A stretch of 49,193 bases of DNA, from positions 1 to 49,193 of the forward strand of contig JANJXJ010000113.1 in assembly GCA_024709105.1 (NCBI GenBank). The letters run 5' to 3'. Source of the stretch: Lentimicrobium sp. Its GTDB lineage: Bacteria > Bacteroidota > Bacteroidia > Bacteroidales > Lentimicrobiaceae. Positions within the stretch are counted from its first letter, which is position 1, and each line of letters opens with the position of its first letter. The notes below the pieces were generated by a model. The model was not told the origin of the DNA and made no database searches. It saw only the letters and a list, made by a program, of their open reading frames with translations. Both the position numbers and the translations under genes were made by a program. Below, one piece after another: positions 26,766 through 37,877 of the stretch.

Positions 26766-26775
26766 TGCTTAAAGC

Positions 26776-28815
26776 TTATTCAGCTTTATCGTTTTTGGCT
26801 TTGGCTTCTGAAGCTTCCATATCTGATTTCAGATTAGCAAGAGCTTCAAGATCTCCGAGAGTTGTTTTTTCGAGGTTGTCTTTCAGTTTTTTAACTGCAC
26901 GTTTGGTTGAATTCTCAGCACTTTCTTTGGCTGTGTTTTCTTTTACGCGCTCAGCTGCTGAAGCATCCTGGAAAATGCGGGTGTGTGAAAGGATGATTTT
27001 TTTGTTCTCTTTTGAGAATTCAATAACTTTAAAATCAACCGATTCGTCAACTTTAATCTGGCTGTTGTCTTCTTTAACAACATGGCGCAGAGGTGCGAAA
27101 CCTTCTACTCCATAAGGCAGAGCAACCACCAAACCTTTGTCGCTTGAGCTGGTTACAGTTCCTTTGTGAACTGAACCTACGGCAAATACCGATTCAAAAA
27201 CATCCCATGGGTTTTCTTCCAATTGTTTGTGGCCAAGGCTCAAACGGCGGTTTTCAACATCCACGTCAAGTACCATAACTTCGATTTTCTCTCCGATTTT
27301 GGTAAATTCAGCAGGATGTTTGATTTTCTTTGACCATGAAAGGTCAGAGATGTGGATAAGGCCGTCAACACCTTCTTCGAGCTCAACAAAAATACCGAAA
27401 TTGGTAAAGTTGCGAACTGTGGCTTCGTGTTTCGAATTGATGGGGTATTTTTCTTTAATGTTTGTCCAGGGATCAGGAATAAGTTGTTTGATACCCAGCG
27501 ACATTTTGCGTTCTTCGCGGTCGAGTGTGAGGATAACAGCTTCTACTTCGTCTCCAACTTTCAGGAAGTCCTGAGCTGTGCGTAAATGCTGTGACCATGA
27601 CATTTCGGAAACGTGAATCAAACCTTCGACTCCGGTTGCAATCTCAATAAATGCACCGTAATCGGCAATTACAACTACGCGGCCTTTAACTTTATCGCCA
27701 ACCTTGATGTTTTCGTCAAGCGAATCCCATGGGTGAGGTGTAAGTTGTTTAAGACCGAGGGCAATACGTTTTTTGTTTTCGTCGAAATCGAGGATAACCA
27801 CCCTGATTTTTGCATCAAGCTGAACGATTTCTTCGGGGTGATTGATGCGGCCCCATGAAAGGTCGGTAATGTGAACAAGTCCGTCAACTCCGCCGAGATC
27901 AACAAATACTCCGTATGATGTAATGTTTTTAACGGTTCCTTCAAGAATCTGGCCTTTTTCGAGTTTGCTGATGATGTCGGCTTTTTGCTGCTCGAGTTCA
28001 TCTTCAATAAGAGCCTTGTGAGAAACAACCACGTTTTTGTATTCCTGGTTGATTTTCACTACCTTGAATTCCATTACTTTATCTACATAGATATCGTAAT
28101 CGCGGATGGGTTTAACGTCAATCTGTGATCCGGGGAGGAATGCCTCAATACCGAATACATCAACGATAAGACCACCTTTGGTGCGGCACTTAACATATCC
28201 GTTGATAATTTCTTCGTTTTCAAATGCCTGATTAACGCGCTCCCATGAACGGAGAATACGTGCCTTTTTGTGTGAAAGCAGAAGCTGGCCTCCCATATCT
28301 TCCTGGCTCTCAACATAAACTTCAATTTTATCTCCGATTTTCAGGTTAGGATTGTAGCGGAGTTCTGACTGAGGAATTACTCCATCGGATTTAAAACCGA
28401 TATTAACTACAACTTCGCGGCTGCTTATAGCTACTACAGTTCCGTCAATAACTTCATGTTCTACGATGGAACTGAGGGTTTTGTCGTAAACCGATTCAAG
28501 TTTTGAACGCTCTTCCGATGAGTAGTTTTCATGTTTCTTTCCAATGGCATCCCAATCAAAGTTCTCAAGTGAAATCTGGGGAACCAGTTTGGCTTTGAGT
28601 TTTTCAACTGTAGGCTCATCGTCGTCGTCGGCTTCGGCAACTTCTGCTACAACTTCTGCTACCGGAGCAATTTCTTCAGCAACTGCTGGTGCAACTTCTG
28701 CAACAACTTCTGCTTCTTTTACTTCAGGCGTTTCATTAACCTCTGCATTTACTTCGTTTGAAGTTTCTTCTGCATTGGTCAATTCTTCGTTGACGTTTAA
28801 TTCGTCGTTTGTCAT
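26776..28815 (-). CDS. rpsA: 30S ribosomal protein S1
   Basis: RNA-binding ribosomal protein that recruits mRNA to the 30S subunit. The 679-aa protein has six S1 (OB-fold) repeats at about residues 117-180, 200-265, 283-355, 370-440, 457-527 and 545-610. The middle repeats show typical GVFVDLGGVDGLVHITDLSW-type motifs. The first ~90 residues are an acidic, Ala/Glu/Val-rich, low-complexity extension, typical of Bacteroidota S1 and longer than in E. coli (557 aa total there). The C-terminus is a charged Lys/Glu/Ala helix. It is a monocistronic unit with its own promoter, ~110-base structured leader and terminator. Confidence 0.97.
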   Translation of the reverse strand: MTNDELNVNEELTNAEETSNEVNAEVNETPEVKEAEVVAEVAPAVAEEIAPVAEVVAEVAEADDDDEPTVEKLKAKLVPQISLENFDWDAIGKKHENYSSEERSKLESVYDKTLSSIVEHEVIDGTVVAISSREVVVNIGFKSDGVIPQSELRYNPNLKIGDKIEVYVESQEDMGGQLLLSHKKARILRSWERVNQAFENEEIINGYVKCRTKGGLIVDVFGIEAFLPGSQIDVKPIRDYDIYVDKVMEFKVVKINQEYKNVVVSHKALIEDELEQQKADIISKLEKGQILEGTVKNITSYGVFVDLGGVDGLVHITDLSWGRINHPEEIVQLDAKIRVVILDFDENKKRIALGLKQLTPHPWDSLDENIKVGDKVKGRVVVIADYGAFIEIATGVEGLIHVSEMSWSQHLRTAQDFLKVGDEVEAVILTLDREERKMSLGIKQLIPDPWTNIKEKYPINSKHEATVRNFTNFGIFVELEEGVDGLIHISDLSWSKKIKHPAEFTKIGEKIEVMVLDVDVENRRLSLGHKQLEENPWDVFESVFAVGSVHKGTVTSSSDKGLVVALPYGVEGFAPLRHVVKEDNSQIKVDESVDFKVIEFSKENKKIILSHTRIFQDASAAERVKENTAKESAENSTKRAVKKLKDNLEKTTLGDLEALANLKSDMEASEAKAKNDKAE

Positions 28816-28928
28816 TTAATCTTTCTTTGCGGTATCGTTGGATACCAGGTTAATACTATGTGAATTACAAGGATTTGCCGGACAGGGTCACCTTTTCGAT
28901 GAAACGAAATGGCGCCGGCAAAACCGGG
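28816..28928 (-). ncRNA. Candidate structured 5' leader of rpsA
   Basis: Between the predicted start site (about 28925) and the rpsA ATG, the minus strand can fold into a stem with TGCCGG (about 28912-28917) and CCGGCA (about 28874-28879), an inner TTTCG/CGAAA pairing, and a perfect hairpin GGTATC-CAAC-GATACC at about 28834-28849 near the start codon. Ribosomal protein genes are often autoregulated through such leaders. I recognise no named RNA family here; autoregulation by S1 is inferred. Confidence 0.4.
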
Positions 28929-28931
28929 GTG

Positions 28932-28959
28932 CAAAGGTAAGAAGTTTTTTTTAATTCAA
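28932..28959 (-). promoter_or_regulatory. Bacteroidota promoter for rpsA
   Basis: On the minus strand TTG (28957-28959) is followed after 17 bases by a perfect -7 box TACCTTTG (28932-28939). Position and motif quality fit a strong housekeeping promoter about 115 bases upstream of the ATG. Confidence 0.7.
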
Positions 28960-28988
28960 AACGGTAAGAAGTTAATTTTCAAAGAGAA

Positions 28989-29020
28989 AAAAGCCGGATA
29001 CTTTAGTTTACCCGGCTTTA
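28989..29020 (-). terminator. Intrinsic terminator after the T9SS cargo gene
   Basis: AAAGCCGG (about 28990-28997) pairs with CCGGCTTT (29012-29019). Read on the minus strand, the stem is followed by TTTCTCTTT. It lies 16 bases after the stop at 29036. Confidence 0.85.
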
Positions 29021-29035
29021 ACTTTTTGAGGAGTC

Positions 29036-32000
29036 TTATTTGATCAGAAACTTTTTGTGGATAAGCGCTTCTGCACTAGTAAGCCGAATAAAATAAATTC
29101 CTGCCGGATATGCTGCCAAAGGAACTCCTGATGTTCTGACTTCTTCCGGAGCTAGTTTAAATCTTTCAGAATGAACCAGTTTGCCTGATTGTGTAAATAT
29201 CTCCAGCTCAACTTCGCCGTATACACCCTGTAAACTGTAATTTAATATTCCATCTTCAGCCGGGTTTGGATAGATACTGAGTCGGTTATCTGCCTCAGGT
29301 TCATCAATTCCATAGCTGCAGTTGCTGAAAGTGAAATAAATAATGATATCTGCTGTGTTTTTACAACCAGTTGCAAGGTTGGTTACCTCTACATTATATT
29401 GCCTTAAATCAAAACTGATTCCTGATGATAAAACATCAATACTCTGTGTAGTGGCACCATTGCTCCACAAATATGAAGCTTGTGAAATAGCAGGATCTGC
29501 GGCATTAATGGATACTGTGTCGAAAACGCAGACACCTATTTCATTTGCACTGATTGGCTGCACTTTTGGGTCGTTTGGAATAAGATTTATTGATGGCAGA
29601 CTATTAACCAATACTTCTATTGAACCAGTAGCATTGTTAAAACCATCGCTTACAGTAACCTGATACGTAGTAGTGGCTGTGGGAGAAACTATAGGATTCG
29701 CCTGTGTATTGGTAAATCCGGGAGGATTTGATGTCCATGAATATGTATAGTTCTGAGTTCCTCCGCCGGCCAGCGCATATAGCTGAGTAGACTCACCTGA
29801 GCAAATAACTGCAGGCAGGGCCGAAGGATTTGCAGCAAGGGCATCGCCTGATAAAGAAATCAGCACAACATCGGGTTGAACGCTGGTACAACCTGTCCAT
29901 AAATCGGTTACACTTAAAGTGAATGAAACAGATTCGTAAAGATTAACAGTTGTAGGATTTTGAATGTTTGCAAAATTCAGTTTATCAGCGGGAGCCCATT
30001 GCCACTGATAAAAGCCGGTACCTGCTGATGCAGTTCCTGATAACTGTGTCGGCGTTCCGTAAGTAATCACCTGATCAGGGCCGGCGTTGGGTAAAGGCCT
30101 GGCATTTACATCAACAATTACCTGACTGCTAACAGTTGTTTCTCCATCAAATACCTCAACAAAATAAGTAGTTGTTACTAAAGGGGCAACAACCGGATTT
30201 TGCAGGTCTGAAGTAAATCCAACCGGGTTTGATGTCCAGCTAAAGCTGTATTGGCCGGTTCCTCCATAAGCCTGTGCATTAAGTTGAGTCTGGCTGCCAC
30301 TACATACGATGGGAGGACTTGCAGAAGCACTGCTATTAAGAAGTCCTCCGATAACTTCTATAAACACCTGATCCGATCCGGTACAGCCTGTTTGGGTATC
30401 GGTTGCTGTTAAAGTAAATGTTGTGGTGGTAGTCATCGGCACTGTTACAGGTTGCAATATATTTGGATTTACCAGCAATCCGGCGGGAATCCATTGGTAG
30501 GTATAAGTACCTGATCCGCCTTCAACCTCTCCCTGTAGTGTTATTGTATTACCTTCCGGAACACTGGCATCGGGCCCTGCATAGGTTTCGGGATTCTGAT
30601 TTACAACGATGTAAGCTGAATCAATTGCCGGACAACCAAATTGATTGGTAACCCTGCACCAATACCATCCTGTAGTATCTGTCAATAATGTTTGCGATGT
30701 TGAATCATTCTGCCACTGATAAGTATTATATGCTCCGGGGTTGAGGTAGAAAGCTTCACTGGCACAAATGGTGGTGTCACTTCCGATATTAACTGATGCT
30801 GCAGGATTAATTCGTACAAACCGGGCAACATTTTTCGAAATTCCGTATAGGTACACCTTTAATTGAACGCCATACAGGCCTGTAGTAGGAAACAAATATG
30901 TTGGATTGAGTTCTGTGGATTGTGTGCCGTTAGGGAAAGTCCATCTCACAGAATCGGGTGTATCGGAAGCACTGGTGTAAAACTGTATGGTATCTCCGTC
31001 GCATGCGGGCTCATCCCAGTAAAAGTCAGCTGATAAGAAGAAAAATGACTGAATAAAGGGCGGAAGACCATATGAGCATTCGCGACCGGCAAGGCCAACT
31101 GCATTTTCAATAAAACCACATCCAGTTCCCAAAACATTGGGTTGGTTTATCCTTGATAAATAGGTTGAATTTCGCCTGGCAATATACATACGGTTATCAG
31201 GTCCCAGCTGAAGAGCTCCAATTGGTCCCAAACCCTGGCCGACACTGGCAACTACAACTCTTGAGGCTAGAATTGTCGCAGGATCTTCAGAACTTAAATC
31301 GTATTGATGAATTTTTCTATTGGCTTTCCATTCGCCGATATACAACACTTTGCTGTTAGGAGAAAACTCAACGCCGTAAGGGCCACCGGGATCAAAGCCA
31401 CTGGGCTCGGTATAGTTTTCGTCAGTAACCATATGCGTTACTATGCCAGTTGCATTATCGAAATTGTAAATTCCTACGGAATAATCGGTATTATTTGCCA
31501 TAGCTATCTTAGTTCCATCGGGAGAAACTTTTAAATAACCTTTGGAAGCTTGTCCGATGTCTCCGATTAGCATGGGGCCGGTGGTGCTGATCACAGGCGT
31601 TGTACTCACACCGTCTCCGGTGATCCTGTATGCGTAAAAATCGGCATTTCCCCATTTTTTTGTAATTACCCAGAATGAGTACCCATCACTATGTCCGACG
31701 GCTGTTACTTTTTCGCAGGCAAGGGGAACGAGTGAAATGTTTTTTTCTGTAGTCACAACATCTCCGAGCCCGTTATTCAAAGTCATGTCTACTTTTGTGT
31801 AGCATAAACCGGCAGCGAGATTATTGTCAGCTGCATCAACCGTAAAAACATAATACTCTGTTGAACTACCGGGTTTTGGGATGATGATTCCGGATTGTGT
31901 GCTGGATGAATTACCCAGCAATCCAAAACCGTTGGGCATTTGTCCATGATTTTTGTGATAAACAAATCGCCCATCTGTATAAAATTCGAGATTTCCTGCT

Positions 32001-32182
32001 GCTGTTGATATGGACGAACAACCCTCCCCGGTATTCAATGCACCGTTAGTAAGTGCGGAAGGAGGCCCCAGGCTGAAAGAAATTCCTGCATTTTCGCCAA
32101 AATACCAGTAATTGGCCTGTTTCTGTGCATTAAGTTGCCAAAATAACAGGAGCACTGCTATTGTAAGTAAAGTTCTTCTCAA
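29036..32182 (-). CDS. Secreted PKD/Ig-like repeat protein with type IX secretion sorting domain
   Basis: Large surface or secreted protein. The start chosen is TTG at 32182 (1048 aa), because it directly begins a signal peptide (RRTLLTIAVLLLFWQLNAQ) and follows a promoter at 32225; longer frames run through the promoter and a terminator. Residues ~20-430 form a beta-propeller-like domain opening with ANYWYFGENAGISF. Next comes a PKD-like domain (about 440-525) with VRWTFPNG and YLFPTTGLYGVQLKVYLYG, then about four Ig/PKD-like repeats of ~90 residues (PIVCSGSQTQL, PAVICSGESTQL). The last ~80 residues are a T9SS type-A sorting domain: SIYPNPAEDGIL through GIYFIRLTS to a basic end. It is likely exported by T9SS and cell-surface attached; ligand unknown. 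Confidence 0.88.
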   Translation of the reverse strand: MRRTLLTIAVLLLFWQLNAQKQANYWYFGENAGISFSLGPPSALTNGALNTGEGCSSISTAAGNLEFYTDGRFVYHKNHGQMPNGFGLLGNSSSTQSGIIIPKPGSSTEYYVFTVDAADNNLAAGLCYTKVDMTLNNGLGDVVTTEKNISLVPLACEKVTAVGHSDGYSFWVITKKWGNADFYAYRITGDGVSTTPVISTTGPMLIGDIGQASKGYLKVSPDGTKIAMANNTDYSVGIYNFDNATGIVTHMVTDENYTEPSGFDPGGPYGVEFSPNSKVLYIGEWKANRKIHQYDLSSEDPATILASRVVVASVGQGLGPIGALQLGPDNRMYIARRNSTYLSRINQPNVLGTGCGFIENAVGLAGRECSYGLPPFIQSFFFLSADFYWDEPACDGDTIQFYTSASDTPDSVRWTFPNGTQSTELNPTYLFPTTGLYGVQLKVYLYGISKNVARFVRINPAASVNIGSDTTICASEAFYLNPGAYNTYQWQNDSTSQTLLTDTTGWYWCRVTNQFGCPAIDSAYIVVNQNPETYAGPDASVPEGNTITLQGEVEGGSGTYTYQWIPAGLLVNPNILQPVTVPMTTTTTFTLTATDTQTGCTGSDQVFIEVIGGLLNSSASASPPIVCSGSQTQLNAQAYGGTGQYSFSWTSNPVGFTSDLQNPVVAPLVTTTYFVEVFDGETTVSSQVIVDVNARPLPNAGPDQVITYGTPTQLSGTASAGTGFYQWQWAPADKLNFANIQNPTTVNLYESVSFTLSVTDLWTGCTSVQPDVVLISLSGDALAANPSALPAVICSGESTQLYALAGGGTQNYTYSWTSNPPGFTNTQANPIVSPTATTTYQVTVSDGFNNATGSIEVLVNSLPSINLIPNDPKVQPISANEIGVCVFDTVSINAADPAISQASYLWSNGATTQSIDVLSSGISFDLRQYNVEVTNLATGCKNTADIIIYFTFSNCSYGIDEPEADNRLSIYPNPAEDGILNYSLQGVYGEVELEIFTQSGKLVHSERFKLAPEEVRTSGVPLAAYPAGIYFIRLTSAEALIHKKFLIK

Positions 32183-32224
32183 TGGTGGAACGATTTTAAA
32201 ATTTATTTTAAAGAGTCTCAGATA

Positions 32225-32256
32225 CAAAAATAGGAAATTTTGAAACTCAGATACAA
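32225..32256 (-). promoter_or_regulatory. Bacteroidota promoter that fixes the TTG start of the T9SS cargo gene
   Basis: On the minus strand TTG (32254-32256) is followed after 21 bases by a perfect -7 box TATTTTTG (32225-32232). The transcript would start near 32217, which excludes the upstream in-frame starts and leaves TTG 32182 as the first usable one. Confidence 0.55.
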
Positions 32257-32321
32257 TTATTTGTATATAAAAGCATAGATTCATTGCAAAATTTTTATTA
32301 GAACCAGCGTATAATTGTTTT

Positions 32322-32354
32322 AAAAAAAAGAAAAGCCCCATTACCGGGGCTTTT
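32322..32354 (-). terminator. Intrinsic terminator after yidC
   Basis: AAAAGCCCC (32331-32339) pairs with GGGGCTTTT (32346-32354). On the minus strand this is followed by CTTTTTTTT. It lies ten bases after the yidC stop. Confidence 0.9.
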
Positions 32355-32363
32355 CAAAAGTGG

Positions 32364-34286
32364 TTATTTTTTTCCTTGCTGTTTGGCCAGTTCTTCCAGT
32401 CTTTTCTGGAAGTTTGATTTTTTTACCGGTTTTTTCTTATTCTCCTGAATCTGTGCATGAAGTTTATCTTCATCAACAAATCTCCTGATAATGTACATTT
32501 GAGCAAAAGTAATCAGGTTGGCAAGCAGGTAATAATAACTTAATCCGGAAGAGTAACTATTAAAAAATCCAAGAAACATGATTGGCATCAGATACATCAT
32601 GGTTTTCATTCCCGGGACCTGATTGCCGGTAGACATCATATCATTATTTAACTTGGTATAGATAATGGTGGAGATGGTCATCAGGAGGGTAAACAAACTG
32701 ACATGGTCGCCGTAAAAAGGAATTGTAAACGGAAGATCAAGCACCGAGTCATAGCTTGAAAGGTCGGTTGCCCATAAAAATGCTTCTTGTCTCAATTCAA
32801 TGGAGGCCGGGAAGAACCTGAACATAGCCAGCAAAATTGGAAACTGCAACAGCATGGGAATACAGCCAGCCATAGGGTTTACTCCGGCTTTTTTGTACAG
32901 AGCCATAACAGCCTGCTGTTTTTTCATTGCATCATCTTTCTTGGGGTATTTGTTGTTGATCTCGTCAATTTCGGGTTTCAACAATCGCATTTTTGCTGAA
33001 GAAAGATAGGTTTTATAGGCAATCGGGAAAAGTACAATCTTAAGCAGAATGGTAAGAATAAGGATAATAATGCCATAATTCATGTCAAATCCTTCCAGAT
33101 AGTTGAAAACCGGAATAACGGCAAAGCGGTTGATCCACTGCATCAGGAAAAAACTCCAGCCTAAGGGTATTTGTTTCTCGAGGTCAAGCTTGTATTTCCT
33201 GAATAGATTATATTTGTTTGGCCCGAAGAAAAAGCTCATATTCAGGCTGTTATCTGTCATTGGGTTGTAGGGCAACGACAGGGTCGCAGTCATATTTTCG
33301 AGGTACTTCTGTTCTTTTTCAGGCTCCCGAACTTTGGTGAGTTCAGCATTCTGAAATAAATCGTCAGCAATAAGTGTTGATGAGAAGAATTGTTGTTTGA
33401 ATGATACCCATTTTACACGGGTACTTATATTCTGGCTATCGTCTTTTCTTTCACTCAGGTAATCCACTTCTTCGTCGGCATGTCTGAAATGAATGGTGGT
33501 GTTTAGCTTCTCATTTTCCAGACTTTTTTCCTGTCTCAGGAGGCGGGCAGCCCAGTTAATGCTTATTTCCTTTGTGTTCTGGGCTACAATGCCTTGCATA
33601 TTAACAAAATTTGCATCGAACCCAAGCATGTAATTGCTGGCCTTTATATGATAGACGAATTCAATATATCTGTCTTCTGAGATAATTGTATCAGACTCCC
33701 CAGCATATAGCCTCATGGCAAAGGTGAGAGAATCATTACCAGTAATGCTGATTTGATTTTTTCCGGCAAACCTGGCATCGGGCCATACCGGAGCAAAATA
33801 CAGATCCTGGGTTGTAATGGCTTTGATATCGGTAAAGAAAGCCAGTCCAAATGCTGAAGAATCAGGGATAAACAGAACTGTTGGTTTGCCATCCCAGGTT
33901 TTATATTCTTTTAGCTCAACCTGGCTTATTCTTCCTCCTTTGCTGTTGATGGTGATTTTGAGAAGGTCGGTTTCAATAAGAAAATCCTGATCAAGTCCGT
34001 TGGCCGAGGCTGCAAAAGGGCCATAAACAGACCGCAGAACCTCTCCATCTTCAGTTTTCTTTACAGTAGTAGCCGTATCGGCATTAACAACTGTTGCAGC
34101 TTTTAACTGTTCCTGTCTGAGCTGCAGCGCTTTGGCAGAGTCTTGCATTGCCTGTTGAACAACTGCAATTGAGTCTTGCGCTTTTTTTCTGGCCTCTAAC
34201 TCTTCTTTTGAGGGAGACATCAGGATGGTATATCCCACCATGATGGCAAAAATCAGGGTGAGCCCAATGATCGTATTCTTATTCAT
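32364..34286 (-). CDS. yidC: Membrane protein insertase YidC
   Basis: Inserts and folds inner-membrane proteins, alone or with SecYEG. The 640-aa protein has an N-terminal membrane helix (about 5-22), a Lys/Gln-rich linker, a large periplasmic beta-sandwich domain (about 75-360) and the conserved insertase domain with about five helices (365-600), including GWSFFLMQWINRF, the loop KMRLLKPEIDEINNKYPKKD, and PMAGCIPMLLQFPILLAMF. The basic C-terminal tail is typical. It lies 98 bases downstream of pyrG on the same strand, a conserved Bacteroidota pairing, and has its own -7 box and terminator. Confidence 0.97.
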   Translation of the reverse strand: MNKNTIIGLTLIFAIMVGYTILMSPSKEELEARKKAQDSIAVVQQAMQDSAKALQLRQEQLKAATVVNADTATTVKKTEDGEVLRSVYGPFAASANGLDQDFLIETDLLKITINSKGGRISQVELKEYKTWDGKPTVLFIPDSSAFGLAFFTDIKAITTQDLYFAPVWPDARFAGKNQISITGNDSLTFAMRLYAGESDTIISEDRYIEFVYHIKASNYMLGFDANFVNMQGIVAQNTKEISINWAARLLRQEKSLENEKLNTTIHFRHADEEVDYLSERKDDSQNISTRVKWVSFKQQFFSSTLIADDLFQNAELTKVREPEKEQKYLENMTATLSLPYNPMTDNSLNMSFFFGPNKYNLFRKYKLDLEKQIPLGWSFFLMQWINRFAVIPVFNYLEGFDMNYGIIILILTILLKIVLFPIAYKTYLSSAKMRLLKPEIDEINNKYPKKDDAMKKQQAVMALYKKAGVNPMAGCIPMLLQFPILLAMFRFFPASIELRQEAFLWATDLSSYDSVLDLPFTIPFYGDHVSLFTLLMTISTIIYTKLNNDMMSTGNQVPGMKTMMYLMPIMFLGFFNSYSSGLSYYYLLANLITFAQMYIIRRFVDEDKLHAQIQENKKKPVKKSNFQKRLEELAKQQGKK

Positions 34287-34318
34287 GAATCAATCAGATA
34301 TTTGTTTAAAACGAACCG

Positions 34319-34326
34319 CAAAAGTA
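34319..34326 (-). promoter_or_regulatory. Candidate -7 box (TACTTTTG) for yidC
   Basis: A perfect TAnnTTTG on the minus strand lies 33 bases upstream of the yidC ATG. The nearest TTG is only 12 bases further upstream, shorter than usual. Confidence 0.4.
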
Positions 34327-34384
34327 ATTAAAAGCCGTCAACTGAATGCGGTTTATTTATTTACTTTATTTGCATCGCTGGTTT

Positions 34385-36285
<1,901 letters not shown>

Positions 36286-36705
36286 TCAGGAATTCCTGAC
36301 AGAATTCAGAATTGCACTGTATATTTCTTCCTTATTATAAGGTTTGGAAAGGAACATATCCATGCCAACTTCGAAACTTTTTTTCCTGAAAGATTCCTCT
36401 GAATAGGCAGTTAAAGCAATTATGGGGATTTGAACGTCTTTTTTACGGAGTTCGATTGTGGCATCCCAGCCATTCATGTTGGGCATATCAATGTCCATTA
36501 GAATAACGTCATAACTGCCAGCAAGACACTCTTTTACGGCTTCAACGCCATCGCCAACGAGCTTGTAATTCCAGCCCATTTTTTTTATGAGTATCTCGAT
36601 TATCCGCTGGTTTAAAACATTATCCTCTGCTATAAGGACACTGATTTGCCTTGCTGCCTCTTCCATTGCTGCTAAATCGTTAGCATTTATTCCCTCCTGG
36701 ACCAT
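36286..36705 (-). CDS. Single-domain response regulator (CheY-like receiver)
   Basis: The 139-aa protein has a ~20-residue N-terminal extension (VQEGINANDLAAMEEAARQ) and one receiver domain. It shows the acidic pair in AEDN, phosphoacceptor D71 in VILMDIDMPNMNG, T99 in ALTAYS and K121 in LSKPYNKEE, so it should be phosphorylatable. There is no output domain. The domain resembles the receivers of hybrid kinases such as those at 17224-25769, so it could be a shuttle in a phosphorelay, but the partner is not shown by sequence. It lies downstream of the sigma factor gene and is separated from it by a terminator. Confidence 0.92.
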   Translation of the reverse strand: MVQEGINANDLAAMEEAARQISVLIAEDNVLNQRIIEILIKKMGWNYKLVGDGVEAVKECLAGSYDVILMDIDMPNMNGWDATIELRKKDVQIPIIALTAYSEESFRKKSFEVGMDMFLSKPYNKEEIYSAILNSVRNS

Positions 36706-36775
36706 AGTCTTAGAATAGTTCTATCCTGTTAATCCAAAAGTTGGCTAAAGGTAATACAATTTTTTTATTTTTTTT

Positions 36776-36815
36776 GCAAAAAAAATTGCCTGTGATAATG
36801 GCCTCACAGGCAATT
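36776..36815 (-). terminator. Intrinsic terminator after the primary sigma factor gene
   Basis: AATTGCCTGTGA (36784-36795) pairs perfectly with TCACAGGCAATT (36804-36815), a 12-bp stem. On the minus strand a run of eight T overlaps and follows the stem. It lies about 20 bases after the stop at 36836. Confidence 0.92.
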
Positions 36816-36835
36816 AGTTGTGTCGAAAAAGTCAA

Positions 36836-37702
36836 TTATTGACCAAGGTATGACTTTAATAATTTACTTCTTGATGTGTGTTTCAGCCTTCTGATGGCCT
36901 TTTCTTTTATCTGCCTGACCCTTTCGCGGGTGAGGTCAAACTTGGCGCCAATCTCTTCGAGGGTTAGCCCATGATTCATTCCTATACCATAATAAAGGTT
37001 AACAACATCCCTTTCTTTTTCAGTGAGGGTAGAGAGCGAGCGTTGAATTTCACGGGCGAGTGACTCGCGCATAAGGCCGGCGTCGGTCACAGGTGCGTCC
37101 TCATCCACAAAGATGTCTATCAACTTCATGTCCTCATCTTCTGTAAGCGGAGCATCCATAGAAACATACCTTGTTGATATTTTCAAGGCGGCATCTATCT
37201 TGTATTCAGGAATTTCCAAAGCTTCAGCGATTTCATCAGGAGAAGGTGGTCTTTCAAATTTTTGTTCAAGCCTGGATGACTCTTTTTTGATTTTATTGAG
37301 CGAGCCCACCTGATTCAACGGAAGTCTGACAATACGACTTTGTTCAGCCAATGCCTGCAAAATGCTTTGTCTGATCCACCAAACTGCGTAGGAAATGAAT
37401 TTAAAACCACGTGTTTCGTCAAACCGCTGTGCTGCTTTAATCAAGCCGAGATTGCCCTCATTAATCAGGTCTGGTAAGCTAAGCCCTTGGTTTTGATATT
37501 GTTTGGCAACGGAAACTACGAACCTAAGATTGGCTTTGCACAATTTTTCAAGAGCCTGCTGGTCGCCCTGCCGGATTTTTTGCGCTAAGGTTACTTCTTC
37601 TTCGGCCGAAATGAGTTCTTCCTTGCCGATATCCTGCAAATATTTGTCGAGCGATGCAGTTTCGCGGTTGGTTATTGATTTGGTTATCTTCAGTTGTCTC
37701 AT
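36836..37702 (-). CDS. rpoD: RNA polymerase primary sigma factor (Bacteroidota short RpoD/SigA)
   Basis: Housekeeping sigma factor. The 288-aa protein lacks the long region 1.1 of proteobacterial RpoD, as is usual in Bacteroidota. Region 1.2 is near 15-45, and region 2 (about 55-125) contains the -10-reading helix with [16 protein letters not shown]. Region 3 is about 130-205, and region 4 (about 225-285) has the helix-turn-helix [20 protein letters not shown]. This factor is expected to read the TAnnTTTG promoters seen through the window. It is monocistronic and ends in a strong terminator. Confidence 0.96.
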   Translation of the reverse strand: MRQLKITKSITNRETASLDKYLQDIGKEELISAEEEVTLAQKIRQGDQQALEKLCKANLRFVVSVAKQYQNQGLSLPDLINEGNLGLIKAAQRFDETRGFKFISYAVWWIRQSILQALAEQSRIVRLPLNQVGSLNKIKKESSRLEQKFERPPSPDEIAEALEIPEYKIDAALKISTRYVSMDAPLTEDEDMKLIDIFVDEDAPVTDAGLMRESLAREIQRSLSTLTEKERDVVNLYYGIGMNHGLTLEEIGAKFDLTRERVRQIKEKAIRRLKHTSRSKLLKSYLGQ

Positions 37703-37815
37703 GGCAGTGGTAGTTTTAAAGCGTTTTTTGGGAACAGCCTAATCTTTATTAGAACAATCGTCAGGCTGAAAAGTTTGAAGTAGTAAGATATCAAGTACCT
37801 GTTTATACACTTTTA

Positions 37816-37839
37816 GGGATACGTTAAAAAACGCATCCC
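37816..37839 (-). terminator. Possible terminator hairpin after htrA
   Basis: GGGATACGT (37816-37824) and ACGCATCCC (37831-37839) pair over nine bases with one G-U wobble on the minus strand. There is no T tail (TAAAAGTG follows), so it may be a 3' processing hairpin rather than an intrinsic terminator. Confidence 0.35.
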
Positions 37840-37877
37840 CAATGTGTTACTGCTGCCCAATTGTCAGGCATGTGCTG

